The translations under genes and the position numbers were made by a program. Positions 17,556 to 26,954 of a DNA stretch of 64,000 nt are shown piece after piece. The notes beneath the pieces are model-generated. The model was given only the letters and a program-made list of their open reading frames with translations. It was not told the DNA's origin and searched no databases. Source of the DNA: Nocardia donostiensis (GTDB lineage Bacteria > Actinomycetota > Actinomycetes > Mycobacteriales > Mycobacteriaceae); contig NZ_MUKP01000004.1 of assembly GCF_002081715.1 (NCBI RefSeq), forward strand, positions 1 through 64,000, in the 5' to 3' direction. How positions within the stretch are numbered: the first letter of the stretch is position 1; every line of letters starts with the position of its first letter.

Positions 17556-18722
17556 TCAGCGCCCGCCGGGGAAGTAAACGTCCAGGTAGGGGTCGAATTC
17601 AGCGTTCACTTCCTCGGTGGTGAGGCCGAAATCCTCGAGGGTGTAGCGGTGGGCCGGGCGGGCAGCGCCGGAGGCGGATTCGCTGTGCAACGCGGTCATC
17701 GCGGTGCGCGTGTCCTCGGTGAACGGCAGGTCGAAATGCCGGTAGATGGATTCGACGGTGCCGATGGGGTCGGCGACGAAATCGTTGTAGTAGACATCGC
17801 AGAACTGGGCCTGATCGTGGCGTCGGCGATCGGCGAGGAAGGTGCGGGCTCCACGGGACCACAGGTCGAGCTGGGCCCGGCCGACGACGGGACCGCGGAA
17901 TTTGTCGGACCAGCCCGCCGAGGCCTGTTCGTTGAGGCTGCACACCGAGGCGATGATGGTGCTTGGTGCGCGGTGCATCTGGATGACCAGGGCATCGGGG
18001 TACACGGCGAGCAGGGCGTCGAGGGCGAACAGGTGGCTGGGGTTTTTCAGTACCCAGCGGCGATCGCGATCGTTGAGACCGATGAGCTGCAGGTTGTGCC
18101 GATGCCTGCGGTAGGCGCCGGTCCAATCCTGCTCGCGCAGCCATTCAGAGTAGCGGGGCAGATAGCCGAGGCATTCGTAGGAGATCGACATCGCCGACTG
18201 GCGCAGCAGCTGCCAGCATTCCTCCACCTGGTCGGCGGAAATATGGTGCACACCCATGAACTCGGGGTGTTCGACATGGTGTTTCTCGTAGCCGGCCTGC
18301 AACCGCTGAAAGACCGGGTTGTCGGCCCAGGTGTCGCGCGGCGGACGCGGCTGCGGCATCTCGGTCAGCCACATCTCCAGCCCCTGATGGGCGGGGTCGG
18401 CGGTGAGCAGGCGGTGTACGGCGGTCGTACCCGAACGGGGCAGGCCGGTGACGAAGATCGGCCGGGTGATCGGCACATCGGCGTGTTCAGGATGCTGTTT
18501 CCATGCCGATTCGCTGAGCAGCCGGGCGATCAGCGCGCCGCGCAGGAACGCGCGGTTCACCTTGTTGCCGAACGGGGTCAGTTCGGCGTCCTTCTCGTAG
18601 GACTCCAGCAGCACCGCGAGTCCGGTGCGGTAGTCGTCGTCGCCGAAATCGTCGAGGCCGACCACTTTGGTGGCCGAGGCATGCAGGTCGTCGATGGTGC
18701 CGACATCATCTCTGCCGATCAT
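17556..18722 (-). CDS. Sulfotransferase family protein
   Basis: The 388-residue enzyme starts at the ATG at 18722. GLPRSGTT at residues 93-100 is the 5'-phosphosulfate loop that binds PAPS, and HRAPSTIIASVCSL is the 3'-phosphate-binding helix. It belongs to the Sulfotransfer_3 type common in mycobacteria and nocardiae, which move sulfate to hydroxyl groups of lipids or small molecules. It is the last gene of a three-gene operon (DUF1214 protein, SDR, sulfotransferase) with a 14-base gap. The PAPS donor can be made by CysD and CysNC encoded 3 kb away. The acceptor is unknown. Confidence 0.88.
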   Translation of the reverse strand: MIGRDDVGTIDDLHASATKVVGLDDFGDDDYRTGLAVLLESYEKDAELTPFGNKVNRAFLRGALIARLLSESAWKQHPEHADVPITRPIFVTGLPRSGTTAVHRLLTADPAHQGLEMWLTEMPQPRPPRDTWADNPVFQRLQAGYEKHHVEHPEFMGVHHISADQVEECWQLLRQSAMSISYECLGYLPRYSEWLREQDWTGAYRRHRHNLQLIGLNDRDRRWVLKNPSHLFALDALLAVYPDALVIQMHRAPSTIIASVCSLNEQASAGWSDKFRGPVVGRAQLDLWSRGARTFLADRRRHDQAQFCDVYYNDFVADPIGTVESIYRHFDLPFTEDTRTAMTALHSESASGAARPAHRYTLEDFGLTTEEVNAEFDPYLDVYFPGGR

Positions 18723-18736
18723 GGTGTTTTCCGCTC

Positions 18737-19513
18737 CTAGTGGTGGTATTCGCCGCAGTTGACGTCGAGACAGGCCCCGGTGATCGCCCGGGCGAGCTCG
18801 GAGGCGAAAAACACCACGGCGTCGGCGATCTCGTCGGGTTCGGGGAGTTTGCGCAGGTCGATGGTGGCGGCGGTTTCGGCGTAGACCTCGTCGACGGTGG
18901 TACCGCGCTGTGTGGCCAGATAGTTGAAGTACCACTTCAGGTTGTCGCCCCAGATATAGCCGGGTGCGACGGTGTTGACCCGGATTCCGCGCGGCCCGAA
19001 TTCGGTGGCCAGGCTCTGCGCGAGCGCCAGCAGGCTCGCCTTCGCCATCTTGTAGGGGCCGAACGTGCGCCGGGAATGCCGCAGTACCGCGGAGTTGATC
19101 ATCACGACCGAGCCGCGGGTTTCGGCGAGGGCGGGCGCGAACAGCCGGGTCAGCCGCAGCGCGGCGAGCACATTCGTTTCGAAACCGGCGCGTACGTCGG
19201 CGAGGTCCACCTCGGCCAGGTCGACGATCGGCGGGATCGCGAAGGCGTTGTTCACCAGGGTGTCGACCCGCCCGAACGCGTCTTGCGCTGCGGTCACCAG
19301 ATTGCGCGCGGCGTCCTCGTCGTTGATATCGGTGGGCACGGTCACCGCACGCCTGCCGAGTTCGGTGATTTCTTTGGCCACTTCGTCGAGTCGCGATGCG
19401 GTGCGCGAGGCCAACACCACATCGGCGCCGGCGACAGCGGCGCGTACCGCGATCGCGCGGCCGAGTCCCGGGCCGACGCCGGAGACGACGACGACCTTGT
19501 CCTGTAACAGCAT
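18737..19513 (-). CDS. Short-chain dehydrogenase/reductase
   Basis: The 258-residue SDR starts at the ATG at 19513, which shares one base with the stop codon of the upstream gene (TGATG), so translation is coupled. VSGVGPGLGRAIAV is the NAD(P)-binding loop, VNNAF replaces the usual NNAG, and the active site is the Ser of INSAV with YKMAK supplying the Tyr and Lys. It would oxidise or reduce an alcohol/ketone in the cytoplasm. Its place before a sulfotransferase suggests that it creates or removes the hydroxyl that is sulfated; this is inference. Confidence 0.9.
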   Translation of the reverse strand: MLLQDKVVVVSGVGPGLGRAIAVRAAVAGADVVLASRTASRLDEVAKEITELGRRAVTVPTDINDEDAARNLVTAAQDAFGRVDTLVNNAFAIPPIVDLAEVDLADVRAGFETNVLAALRLTRLFAPALAETRGSVVMINSAVLRHSRRTFGPYKMAKASLLALAQSLATEFGPRGIRVNTVAPGYIWGDNLKWYFNYLATQRGTTVDEVYAETAATIDLRKLPEPDEIADAVVFFASELARAITGACLDVNCGEYHH

Positions 19514-20676
19514 CAGCCCAGCATCCTTTCCGCCACCGCTGCCTGCCTGGCCGCGATTCGCGCTTTCCACCCTTCGGGGGTGATCCGTGACTGCTCGTAG
19601 TAGGGCAGCCGGTCGGGCAGCTCGTCGACCCGCACCACCTCCACGGTGGGCCCGTCCTCGGGTTTCATCTCCCGCGACAGCCGCTGCCAGCGGAACTGCA
19701 GATAGCCGCGGGCGTGGCCGGTGCGTTCGATCCAGTTGATCAGTCCCGGGTCGCGTTCGCTGACCACCAACCGGATCATCCCGTCGGGGTCGACGTGGGA
19801 TTGATCGGCGTTGAGGCTGGTCTGGTGGTTGATGTAGTCCAGCGACAGATACCACATACTGCCCAGCTGGAAGCCCTGGTACGGGGCATCGGATTTCGGA
19901 ACCGTGATGATCATGGCTTCCGCATCGTCCAGCTCGTAGTGGCCGGCCGAGGAGAACTGGGTGGTGAGGCCGCCCGGGGTGGCGCGCGGCTCGGTCATGG
20001 TGTTGACGGGCAGGTTCAGATAGAACCATTCGGGGAAGGCGAGGAACGTCTTCAATCGTGACACCAGGATCTTGCCCGCCACCTCGTACCGCTTGGCCAT
20101 CTGCTCCTTGGTCGGTGCGGGCGGCGCGTCACCGGCCCGGTCGATGCGCTGGATACGCAGGGTGCCCGGCCGTTCCTTGCTCCAGTCGCCGTAGACCTCC
20201 CGCACCGCCAGCATGGCCGAATCCGGGGCGAGCCGGACATAGTTGCGGGCGGCAGGTCCCGGCCCCAGACGTAATTCGAACGAACCGTCCGGGGCGATAT
20301 CTATGGCGCGATCGTCGAAGGCGGTCTCGCTTTCGGGTACTTCTGTCGGGGAATAGTTGCCGTTGAGCACCTGGAAACTCAGGTCGCGGGTGGTGCCGCG
20401 GGTGCCGGTCACCAGATATTCGGCGTCCGGGCGCAGGTAGGAGTGGAAGTAGAGGGTGTCGGGGTTGTCCAGCCCCATTTTCGTGTACGGCCCGGTCGAC
20501 TGCACAAAGAATGGGAAGTCGCGATCGTAGGCCCAGGCCATCTGAACGGCCGCGCGAATACTGCCCGCCAGATAGTCGTAGCCCTCGGCGAGGTCCTGTT
20601 CGGTGCGGATATGCGGGGCGTCGGTGATGATCTGCTCGGCGGCGGCGATGGCTTCGGCGAACGGCTCGGTCAGCAC
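19513..20676 (-). CDS. DUF1214 domain protein
   Basis: The 387-residue protein starts at a GTG, with GGAG seven bases upstream. It has an N-terminal helical part and then the beta-rich DUF1214 region near residues 250-345 (SMWYLSLDYINHQTSLN, then RLVVSERDPG, then GYLQFRWQRL). The family is common beside SDRs and sulfotransferases in mycolic-acid actinobacteria but has no known activity. No signal peptide or membrane helix is seen. It heads the operon and its promoter region holds a 7-bp palindrome. The call is to the family only. Confidence 0.78.
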   Translation of the reverse strand: MLTEPFAEAIAAAEQIITDAPHIRTEQDLAEGYDYLAGSIRAAVQMAWAYDRDFPFFVQSTGPYTKMGLDNPDTLYFHSYLRPDAEYLVTGTRGTTRDLSFQVLNGNYSPTEVPESETAFDDRAIDIAPDGSFELRLGPGPAARNYVRLAPDSAMLAVREVYGDWSKERPGTLRIQRIDRAGDAPPAPTKEQMAKRYEVAGKILVSRLKTFLAFPEWFYLNLPVNTMTEPRATPGGLTTQFSSAGHYELDDAEAMIITVPKSDAPYQGFQLGSMWYLSLDYINHQTSLNADQSHVDPDGMIRLVVSERDPGLINWIERTGHARGYLQFRWQRLSREMKPEDGPTVEVVRVDELPDRLPYYEQSRITPEGWKARIAARQAAVAERMLG

Positions 20677-20697
20677 AGTAGTCTCCGTGTTCCATAT

Positions 20698-20716
20698 ATG
20701 TACCGGTCTGGTACAT
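20698..20716 (-). promoter_or_regulatory. Operator palindrome before DUF1214 operon
   Basis: ATGTACC and GGTACAT form a perfect 7-bp inverted repeat around GGTCT, 22 bases upstream of the DUF1214 start. It differs from the AACnnGTT palindrome 18 bases further on, so the two arms may answer to different regulators. Confidence 0.55.
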
Positions 20717-20733
20717 TTCGATTCGTCAAAGAT

Positions 20734-20747
20734 TAGAACTTGTTCTA
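20734..20747 (+). promoter_or_regulatory. KstR-like operator before IclR gene
   Basis: TAGAACTTGTTCTA fits the published mycobacterial KstR pattern TnnAACnnGTTnnA at every fixed position. It sits ten bases before the IclR start codon, next to its AGGAG, inside the divergent promoter region of the locus. Confidence 0.6.
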
Positions 20748-20757
20748 GGAGCGGTCA

Positions 20758-21663
20758 ATGCCATCCAGGGTTCCGGCGGTTACGCGGCGCTCGGCGCCCA
20801 CCCAGCGGGTGGTGGCGGTGCTCGATTTCTTCGTCGACAACCGGGGCCGCCGCGCCGGGCTCTCCGAACTCGCCCGGGCGTTACACCTGGCCAAACCGAC
20901 CTGCCTGGGCATCCTCACCGAGCTCACCGCGGCCGGATACCTGACCAGGGACCCACGCACCCGCAGCTACGGTCCCGGCCCGGCACTGATCGCCGCGGGC
21001 CGGGTGGCGCAGGACGGTTTCACCGTTGCCTCACTCGCCCGTCCCGAACTGGAACGCCTCAGCACGAAATACCGCACGACCTGCACCGCTTCCGCCATCG
21101 TCGGCGAGCGGATCAGCGTGCTGGAAAGCACCGGACCCGGGATGGTGCGCGTCGGCGCGTCGTACCATTTCGCGCCACCGGTCGGGTTGATGTACGTGCT
21201 GTGGGATACCGATGCCGCGTTCGATGCCTGGCTGGCCACCCCACCGTCGGTACCGCTGGAGCAGGACGAGACCCGGTTGCGCCGCATCGTCGCCGAATGC
21301 CGCGAACGCGGCTATCTGGTGGAGAGCATGACCGGCGCCGGCCGTCGCCTGTACTCGCTCCTGGCCGGGGTCGCCGCCCACGATCTGCCCGACGACCTGC
21401 GTGAAGCCGTGGCCGAACTGGTCACCAGCCTCGGCGAGCGGGTCTATCTGGGTTCGGATCTGCGGCCCCGCAAGGAACATCCGGTGAGCCTGCTCGCAGC
21501 GCCCACCTACGACGCCGACGGCAGACAGCAGCTGGTGCTCACCATGTACGTCGGTGCGTCGATCACCGGCGCCGACATCACCCGCCGCGGTAGCGCGCTG
21601 GTCGCCGCGGCCGATGCGGTCACCGCTGCCGCGGGTGGACACAAACCGGATACGAACCGTTGA
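20758..21663 (+). CDS. IclR family transcriptional regulator
   Basis: The 301-residue protein has an N-terminal winged helix (TQRVVAVLDFFVDN, then GLSELARALHLAKPTCLGIL) and an IclR effector domain. It starts at the ATG at 20758 with AGGAG seven bases upstream. It diverges from the DUF1214-SDR-sulfotransferase operon and precedes cysD by 32 bases, so it is placed to control both arms. A KstR-like palindrome covers the area just before its start and a similar one follows its stop. Its inducer is unknown. Confidence 0.88.
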   Translation: MPSRVPAVTRRSAPTQRVVAVLDFFVDNRGRRAGLSELARALHLAKPTCLGILTELTAAGYLTRDPRTRSYGPGPALIAAGRVAQDGFTVASLARPELERLSTKYRTTCTASAIVGERISVLESTGPGMVRVGASYHFAPPVGLMYVLWDTDAAFDAWLATPPSVPLEQDETRLRRIVAECRERGYLVESMTGAGRRLYSLLAGVAAHDLPDDLREAVAELVTSLGERVYLGSDLRPRKEHPVSLLAAPTYDADGRQQLVLTMYVGASITGADITRRGSALVAAADAVTAAAGGHKPDTNR

Positions 21664-21671
21664 CCTTTGAT

Positions 21672-21685
21672 AGGAACGTGTTCTA
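21672..21685 (+). promoter_or_regulatory. KstR-like operator before cysD
   Basis: AGGAACGTGTTCTA contains the AACnnGTT core and flanks it with TA on both sides (TAGGAACGTGTTCTAA). It lies ten bases before the cysD GTG, at the same distance as the site before the IclR gene. One outer base departs from the TnnAACnnGTTnnA pattern. Confidence 0.5.
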
Positions 21686-21695
21686 ATTTCAGAGC

Positions 21696-22628
21696 GTGAG
21701 CCAGTACGCAAAGTCGACGGCGAGCAGCTACGAGCTACCCCATCAGGCGGTGCTGGAGGCCGAGTCCGTTCACATATTCCGAGAAGTCGCCGCCACCTTC
21801 GAGCGGCCCGTGCTGCTATTTTCCGGCGGCAAGGATTCCGTGGTGATGTTGCATCTGGCAGCGAAGGCCTTCTGGCCTGCGCCGCTGCCGTTTCCGGTAC
21901 TGCATGTCGACACCGGGCACAATTTCGACGAGGTCATCGAATTCCGTGACCGCACCGTCGAGCAATTCGGGCTGCGGTTGATCGTCGGCCGAGTGCAGGA
22001 CGATATCGACGCAGGCCGGGTCGTCGAGGACATCGGGCCGCGCGGCGGACGCAACCGGTTGCAAACCACCACCCTGCTGCGTTCCATCCGGGAAGGCCGT
22101 TTCGACGCGGTCTTCGGCGGCGCCCGCCGCGACGAGGAGAAGGCGCGCGCCAAGGAGCGGGTGTTCAGTTTCCGCGACGAGGACGGCCAGTGGGATCCGC
22201 GGCGGCAGCGCCCCGAGTTGTGGAACCTGTACAACGGCAAACACCGCCCGGGCGAGCACATTCGGGTGTTCCCGCTGTCGAACTGGACCGAACTCGATAT
22301 CTGGACCTATATCGCCGCCCACAACATCGACTTGCCGCCGCTGTACTACGCGCACCGCCGCCCGGTGGTCCAACGCGACGGAATGCTGTTGGCGCACACC
22401 CGTTTCCTGCATCTACTCGACGGAGAACAACCGTACGAGGCGACCGTGCGGTTCCGCACGGTCGGCGACGCCACCTGCACCGGATGTATCGAATCCACCG
22501 CCGCCTCGCCCGCCGAGGTGGTCACCGAGGTCGCCACCGCCCGGGTCACCGAACGCGGCGCCACCCGCGCCGACGACCGGATCTCCGAGGCCGGGATGGA
22601 AGACCGCAAACGCGAAGGCTATTTCTGA
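21696..22628 (+). CDS. cysD: Sulfate adenylyltransferase small subunit
   Basis: The 310-residue protein has the ATP-pyrophosphatase PP-loop SGGKDS at residues 43-48. It also has [32 protein letters not shown] and the C-terminal TCTGCIES, all family-typical. With CysN it joins ATP and sulfate to give adenosine 5'-phosphosulfate in the cytoplasm. It starts at a GTG just after a KstR-like palindrome and its stop overlaps the cysNC start (TGATG). No PAPS/APS reductase or sulfite reductase gene is nearby, so its product probably feeds sulfation. Confidence 0.96.
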   Translation: MSQYAKSTASSYELPHQAVLEAESVHIFREVAATFERPVLLFSGGKDSVVMLHLAAKAFWPAPLPFPVLHVDTGHNFDEVIEFRDRTVEQFGLRLIVGRVQDDIDAGRVVEDIGPRGGRNRLQTTTLLRSIREGRFDAVFGGARRDEEKARAKERVFSFRDEDGQWDPRRQRPELWNLYNGKHRPGEHIRVFPLSNWTELDIWTYIAAHNIDLPPLYYAHRRPVVQRDGMLLAHTRFLHLLDGEQPYEATVRFRTVGDATCTGCIESTAASPAEVVTEVATARVTERGATRADDRISEAGMEDRKREGYF

Positions 22629-24460
22629 TGAGCACCCTGTTGCGCCTGGCCACCGCAGGCAGCGTCGACGACGGTAAATCCACACTGATCGGACGTTTGC
22701 TGTTCGATTCCAAAACGCTGTTCACCGATCAGCTCGCCGCAGTGGAGCGTTCCAGCCGCGACCGCGGCGAGGACTACCCCAATCTGGCCCTGCTCACCGA
22801 CGGCCTGCGCGCCGAACGCGAACAGGGCATCACGATCGACGTGGCCTACCGCTATTTCGCCACACCCAACCGTAAGTTCATCATCGCCGACACGCCGGGG
22901 CATGTGCAGTACACGCGCAATATGGTCACCGGGGCCTCCACCGCCGATCTGGCGTTGATCCTGGTGGACGCCCGCACCGGCGTGATCGAACAGACCCGCA
23001 GGCACGCATTCCTTGCGTCCCTGCTCGGCGTCCCGCATCTGGTGCTGTGCGTGAACAAAATGGACCTTGTCGACTGGTCGGCGGAACGTTTTACCGAGAT
23101 CAAGGAAGAATTCGCCGGTTTCGCCTCCCGGCTCGATATCGCCGATCTGACATTCATCCCGGTATCGGCGCTGCACGGTGACAATATCGTGCACCGCAGC
23201 ACCGCCATGCCCTGGTACGAGGGCACCCCCCTGCTGCACCATCTCGAGCAGGTGCACATCGCCTCGGACCGCAATCTCATCGACGCGCGGTTGCCCGTAC
23301 AGTACGTGATCCGCAGTCACAGCGCCGATTTCCGGGGGTACTCCGGCACGGTCGCGGGCGGTGTTTTCGCCCCGGGCGACGAAGTCACCGTACTTCCCTC
23401 CGGGCTCAGTACGACGGTGACCGCGATCTGGGGTCCGGGAGGCACCCCGGTCGCCGAGGCGTTCCCACCGCAGGCGGTGACACTGCAGCTCGCCGACCAC
23501 CTCGACATCGGCCGCGGCGACCTCATCTGCCGTCCCGCCAACCGCCCGCACACCGGACGCGATCTGGATGCCATGGTGTGCTGGTTCGCCGACGACACCG
23601 CGCTGCGCCCCGGGGCGACCTACACCCTCCGGCACACCACCCGCGGCGTCGCCGCACAGGTGCGGTCGCTGGACTACCGGCTCGATGTCAATACCCTGCA
23701 CCGCGACGGCGCGGCGGAGTCGTTGTCGCTCAATCAGATCGGCCGGGTGCAGTTGCGCACCAAACAGCCGCTGCTGTTCGACCCGTACCGGCGTAACCGG
23801 TACACCGGTAGCTTCATCCTGGTCGACGACAGCACCGGCGATACCGTCGGCGCGGGGATGATCACCGGGCCGAGCCTGCCGTCGTCGCGGGTGGTCTGGC
23901 ACGCGAACGCCGTTGGCCGCGAGGAGCGCGCCAGCCGCGGATTGACGGTGTGGCTGACCGGTTTGTCCGGGTCGGGTAAGTCCAGTGTGGCGGTGGAGCT
24001 CGAGCGGCGGCTGGTCGCAGCCGGACGGCCCGCGTTCCTGCTCGACGGTGACAACCTGCGGCACGGACTCAACTCCGACCTCGGTTTCGGCGCCGCCGAC
24101 CGGGTGGAGAACGTGCGCCGGGTGGGCGAGGTCGCCCGGTTGTTCGCCGAGGCCGGTGTGGTGGCGATCGTCTCGCTGATCAGCCCCTATCTCGCCGATC
24201 GGGAGCGAGTGCGCGCGGTGCACGATGCGGCGGGTATCCCGTTCGTGGAGGTGTACGTCGATACCCCGCTGTCGGTGTGCGAATCCCGCGATCCGAAGGG
24301 TATGTACGCCAAGGCGCGCGCCGGTGAGATCCGTGGTTTCACCGGTATCGACGACCCGTACGAACCGCCCCTGTCCCCCGCGCTCGTGCTGCGACCCGAT
24401 GACGGTGACCCGGCCGCTATGGCCACCGCGATCCTGTCCCTCCTCGCCACGATGCAATAA
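22628..24460 (+). CDS. cysNC: Bifunctional CysN GTPase / CysC APS kinase
   Basis: The 610-residue fusion has an EF-Tu-like GTPase at the N-terminus (GSVDDGKS at residues 11-18, [16 protein letters not shown]). From about residue 440 it carries an APS kinase domain (P-loop [39 protein letters not shown]). The first half drives sulfate adenylation with GTP hydrolysis and the second phosphorylates APS to PAPS, so with CysD it delivers PAPS directly. The start overlaps the cysD stop codon by one base. Fusion of these domains is normal in actinobacteria. Confidence 0.96.
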   Translation: MSTLLRLATAGSVDDGKSTLIGRLLFDSKTLFTDQLAAVERSSRDRGEDYPNLALLTDGLRAEREQGITIDVAYRYFATPNRKFIIADTPGHVQYTRNMVTGASTADLALILVDARTGVIEQTRRHAFLASLLGVPHLVLCVNKMDLVDWSAERFTEIKEEFAGFASRLDIADLTFIPVSALHGDNIVHRSTAMPWYEGTPLLHHLEQVHIASDRNLIDARLPVQYVIRSHSADFRGYSGTVAGGVFAPGDEVTVLPSGLSTTVTAIWGPGGTPVAEAFPPQAVTLQLADHLDIGRGDLICRPANRPHTGRDLDAMVCWFADDTALRPGATYTLRHTTRGVAAQVRSLDYRLDVNTLHRDGAAESLSLNQIGRVQLRTKQPLLFDPYRRNRYTGSFILVDDSTGDTVGAGMITGPSLPSSRVVWHANAVGREERASRGLTVWLTGLSGSGKSSVAVELERRLVAAGRPAFLLDGDNLRHGLNSDLGFGAADRVENVRRVGEVARLFAEAGVVAIVSLISPYLADRERVRAVHDAAGIPFVEVYVDTPLSVCESRDPKGMYAKARAGEIRGFTGIDDPYEPPLSPALVLRPDDGDPAAMATAILSLLATMQ

Positions 24461-24517
24461 GGACCGCCCTACCCATATTTGATACGGTAGGCAGCACGTG
24501 TACCGAAAGGGGTGTCG

Positions 24518-26308
24518 ATGCGGTCTACCTTGCTGTCGCGGCGGGATCTGGAGTTCCTGCTCTACGAATGGCTCGATGTCGAGGCATTGACCGAGCGGGA
24601 ACGCTACAGCGAGCATTCGCGGGACACTTTCGACGCGGTACTCGACCTGAGCGAACAGCTGGCCACCGAGTACTTCGCCCCGCACAACAAACGCAACGAC
24701 GCCTCCGAACCCACCTTCGACGGTGAGCGGGTCACCCTCATTCCCGAGGTGGGCCGGGCGCTGTCGGCGTTCGCCGCGGCCGGTTTACCCGGCGCGAGCA
24801 TGGATTACGAACTCGGCGGCACCCAGCTGCCCACCGCGGTCGCGCAGGCGAGTTTCGCCTGGTTCCACGCGGCCAACCCCGGTACCGGCGCCTACCATTT
24901 CCTCACCGTCGCCAACGCCAACCTGCTCAGCACCTACGGTAGCGCCGAGCAGGTGGAGCGGTTCGTGAAACCGATGCTGACGGGGCGGTTCTTCGGCACC
25001 ATGTGCCTGTCGGAACCGCAGGCCGGATCGTCGCTGGCCGATATCGTCACCCGCGCAGAACCGCGCGAGGACGGCACCTACCGGCTGTTCGGCACCAAGA
25101 TGTGGATCTCCGGCGGCGATCACGAACTCGGCGACAATATCGTGCACCTGGTGCTGGCGAAGATCCCTGGCGGGCCGGCGGGCACCAAGGGGATATCGCT
25201 GTTCGTAGTACCCCGATTCCTGGTCGGGTCCAACGGCGAGATCGGTGAGCGCAACGATATTGCGCTGGCCGGGCTCAACCACAAGATGGGATTCCGCGGC
25301 ACCGTCAACACTGTGCTGAACTTCGGTGAAGGCCGGTGGACGCCGGACGGCGAGGCGGGCGCGGTCGGCTATCTGCTCGGCGAACCGCATCGCGGCCTCA
25401 GCTACATGTTCCACATGATGAACGAGGCGCGGATCGGGGTCGGGCTGATCGCCGCCGCACTCGGCTACACCGGCTATCTGGAGTCCCTCGATTACGCGCG
25501 CACCCGCCCGCAGGGCCGCACCAAGGGTGCAGGCGATCCGGCCGCGCCGCAACGCCCGATCGTGGAGCACGCCGACGTCAAACGCATGCTGCTGGCGCAG
25601 AAGGTTTACGCCGAAGGCGCGCTGGGACTGGTGCTGTACTGCGCGCGGCTGGTGGACGAGCAGCGCACCACCGATTCCGACGACGAGCGCCGTACGCTCA
25701 CCCTGCTGCTGGACATCCTCACCCCGATCGCCAAGAGCTGGCCGTCGCAGTGGTGCCTGGAGGCCAACAGCCTGGCCATCCAGGTGCTCGGCGGTTACGG
25801 CTACACCCGTGAATACAACGTCGAACAGCATTACCGCGACAACCGCCTCAACCCGATCCACGAGGGCACCCACGGTATTCAGGGCCTGGATCTGCTGGGC
25901 CGCAAGGTGACCCAGCACGGCGGGGCGAGCCTGCGCGAACTCGACAGCCGGGTCCGAGCCACTATCGCGGCGGCGCGGAAGGAAGACGCGAACGAGTTCG
26001 CCGACCCGCTGGAGGCATCGTGGGAGCGGCTGGTGCAGGTGACCGCGAGCCTGTTCGCCTCCGGCGATATCGAACGCGCGCTCGCCAACAGCTCGGTTTA
26101 CCTGGAGGCGTTCGGGCATATCACGCTCGCCTGGATCTGGTTGGAGCAGCTGCTCGCCGCCCAGGGACGCGAGGGCGACTTCTACTCCGGCAAACGGCAG
26201 GCCGCGCGTTTCTTCTATCGGTATGAGCTGCCCAAGACCGGTCCGCAACTGGATCTACTCGGCGAACTCGACACCACCACACTCGAGATGCGCGACGCCT
26301 GGTTCTGA
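24518..26308 (+). CDS. Acyl-CoA dehydrogenase, FadE5-like long form
   Basis: About 596 residues. It starts at the ATG at 24518 because GAAAGGGG lies five bases before it; a GTG at 24512 is also in frame. CLSEPQAGSSLADI is the FAD-contact segment, and HEGTHGIQGLDLLGRK carries the expected catalytic Glu of the long dehydrogenases with an extra C-terminal helical domain, as in mycobacterial FadE5. It would catalyse the first step of beta-oxidation. It follows cysNC on the same strand after 57 bases and precedes a TetR gene, which probably controls it. Confidence 0.88.
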   Translation: MRSTLLSRRDLEFLLYEWLDVEALTERERYSEHSRDTFDAVLDLSEQLATEYFAPHNKRNDASEPTFDGERVTLIPEVGRALSAFAAAGLPGASMDYELGGTQLPTAVAQASFAWFHAANPGTGAYHFLTVANANLLSTYGSAEQVERFVKPMLTGRFFGTMCLSEPQAGSSLADIVTRAEPREDGTYRLFGTKMWISGGDHELGDNIVHLVLAKIPGGPAGTKGISLFVVPRFLVGSNGEIGERNDIALAGLNHKMGFRGTVNTVLNFGEGRWTPDGEAGAVGYLLGEPHRGLSYMFHMMNEARIGVGLIAAALGYTGYLESLDYARTRPQGRTKGAGDPAAPQRPIVEHADVKRMLLAQKVYAEGALGLVLYCARLVDEQRTTDSDDERRTLTLLLDILTPIAKSWPSQWCLEANSLAIQVLGGYGYTREYNVEQHYRDNRLNPIHEGTHGIQGLDLLGRKVTQHGGASLRELDSRVRATIAAARKEDANEFADPLEASWERLVQVTASLFASGDIERALANSSVYLEAFGHITLAWIWLEQLLAAQGREGDFYSGKRQAARFFYRYELPKTGPQLDLLGELDTTTLEMRDAWF

Positions 26309-26316
26309 TCTATTTA

Positions 26317-26340
26317 GATACATCTAGCATACGGTGTATC
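26317..26340 (+). promoter_or_regulatory. Inverted repeat before TetR gene
   Basis: GATACA at 26317-26322 and TGTATC at 26335-26340 form an inverted repeat with a 12-base spacer, ending eight bases before the GTG start of the TetR gene. The same half-sites with a 4-base spacer precede the TetR gene at 8275. Confidence 0.45.
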
Positions 26341-26348
26341 ATTCATCG

Positions 26349-26954
26349 GTGACGACCAGCCCCAGTACGCGCCGCCCGCCCGGCCGCCCAGCCTCGGCCA
26401 CCCGCGAGGAGGTCGTCGCACTGGCCCGCCAGGCATTCCTGGCCGGCGACCGCGTCGATATCCAGGCCATCGCCGCCCGCCTCGGCCTCAGCCGTGCCTC
26501 GATCTACCGCTGGTTCGGCTCCCGAGACGGCGTCCTCGGTGCCGTACTGGCCGGGGAATTCGAAGCGCTCATCGAACGCGCCGATACCCGCCGCCGCAGT
26601 TCCGGCGGCCAGCGCATCCTCGACGTCCTCGACCGGGTCAACCGCTGGATGGCGGACAACGAGCCTTTTCGTCGCTATTTCGACAACGAACCCCTGGCCG
26701 GTCTGCGCATCCTCACCACCGCCGACGGCCCGGTCCAACCCCGGGTTGTCGCCGCCGTCGCGGAACTCATCGCCCGCGCCGAAGACGACGACGACTACTT
26801 CCCGCCGCTCGAACGCTCCCTACTGGCCTACTCCCTGGTCCGTCTCGGTGAAGCGTTCCTTTACAACGACAACGTCGCAGGCATTCGCGGCGACGTCGAC
26901 CGCCTGCACCGCGTCCAGTCGGCCCTGCTCGGCCTACCTCCCTCCGGCGCATAG
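26349..26954 (+). CDS. TetR family regulator, QsdR-like
   Basis: About 201 residues. The GTG at 26349 is preferred; the upstream ATG at 26334 falls inside the GATACA/TGTATC repeat, and no ribosome site is visible, so the message may be leaderless. Residues about 15-60 are the DNA-binding domain (TREEVVALARQAFLAGDRVD, then AARLGLSRASIYRWFGSRDG). The C-terminal part resembles the QsdR group, in which ligands may be acyl-type signals. It lies 40 bases after the FadE5-like gene. Self-regulation through the repeat is likely. Confidence 0.8.
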   Translation: MTTSPSTRRPPGRPASATREEVVALARQAFLAGDRVDIQAIAARLGLSRASIYRWFGSRDGVLGAVLAGEFEALIERADTRRRSSGGQRILDVLDRVNRWMADNEPFRRYFDNEPLAGLRILTTADGPVQPRVVAAVAELIARAEDDDDYFPPLERSLLAYSLVRLGEAFLYNDNVAGIRGDVDRLHRVQSALLGLPPSGA

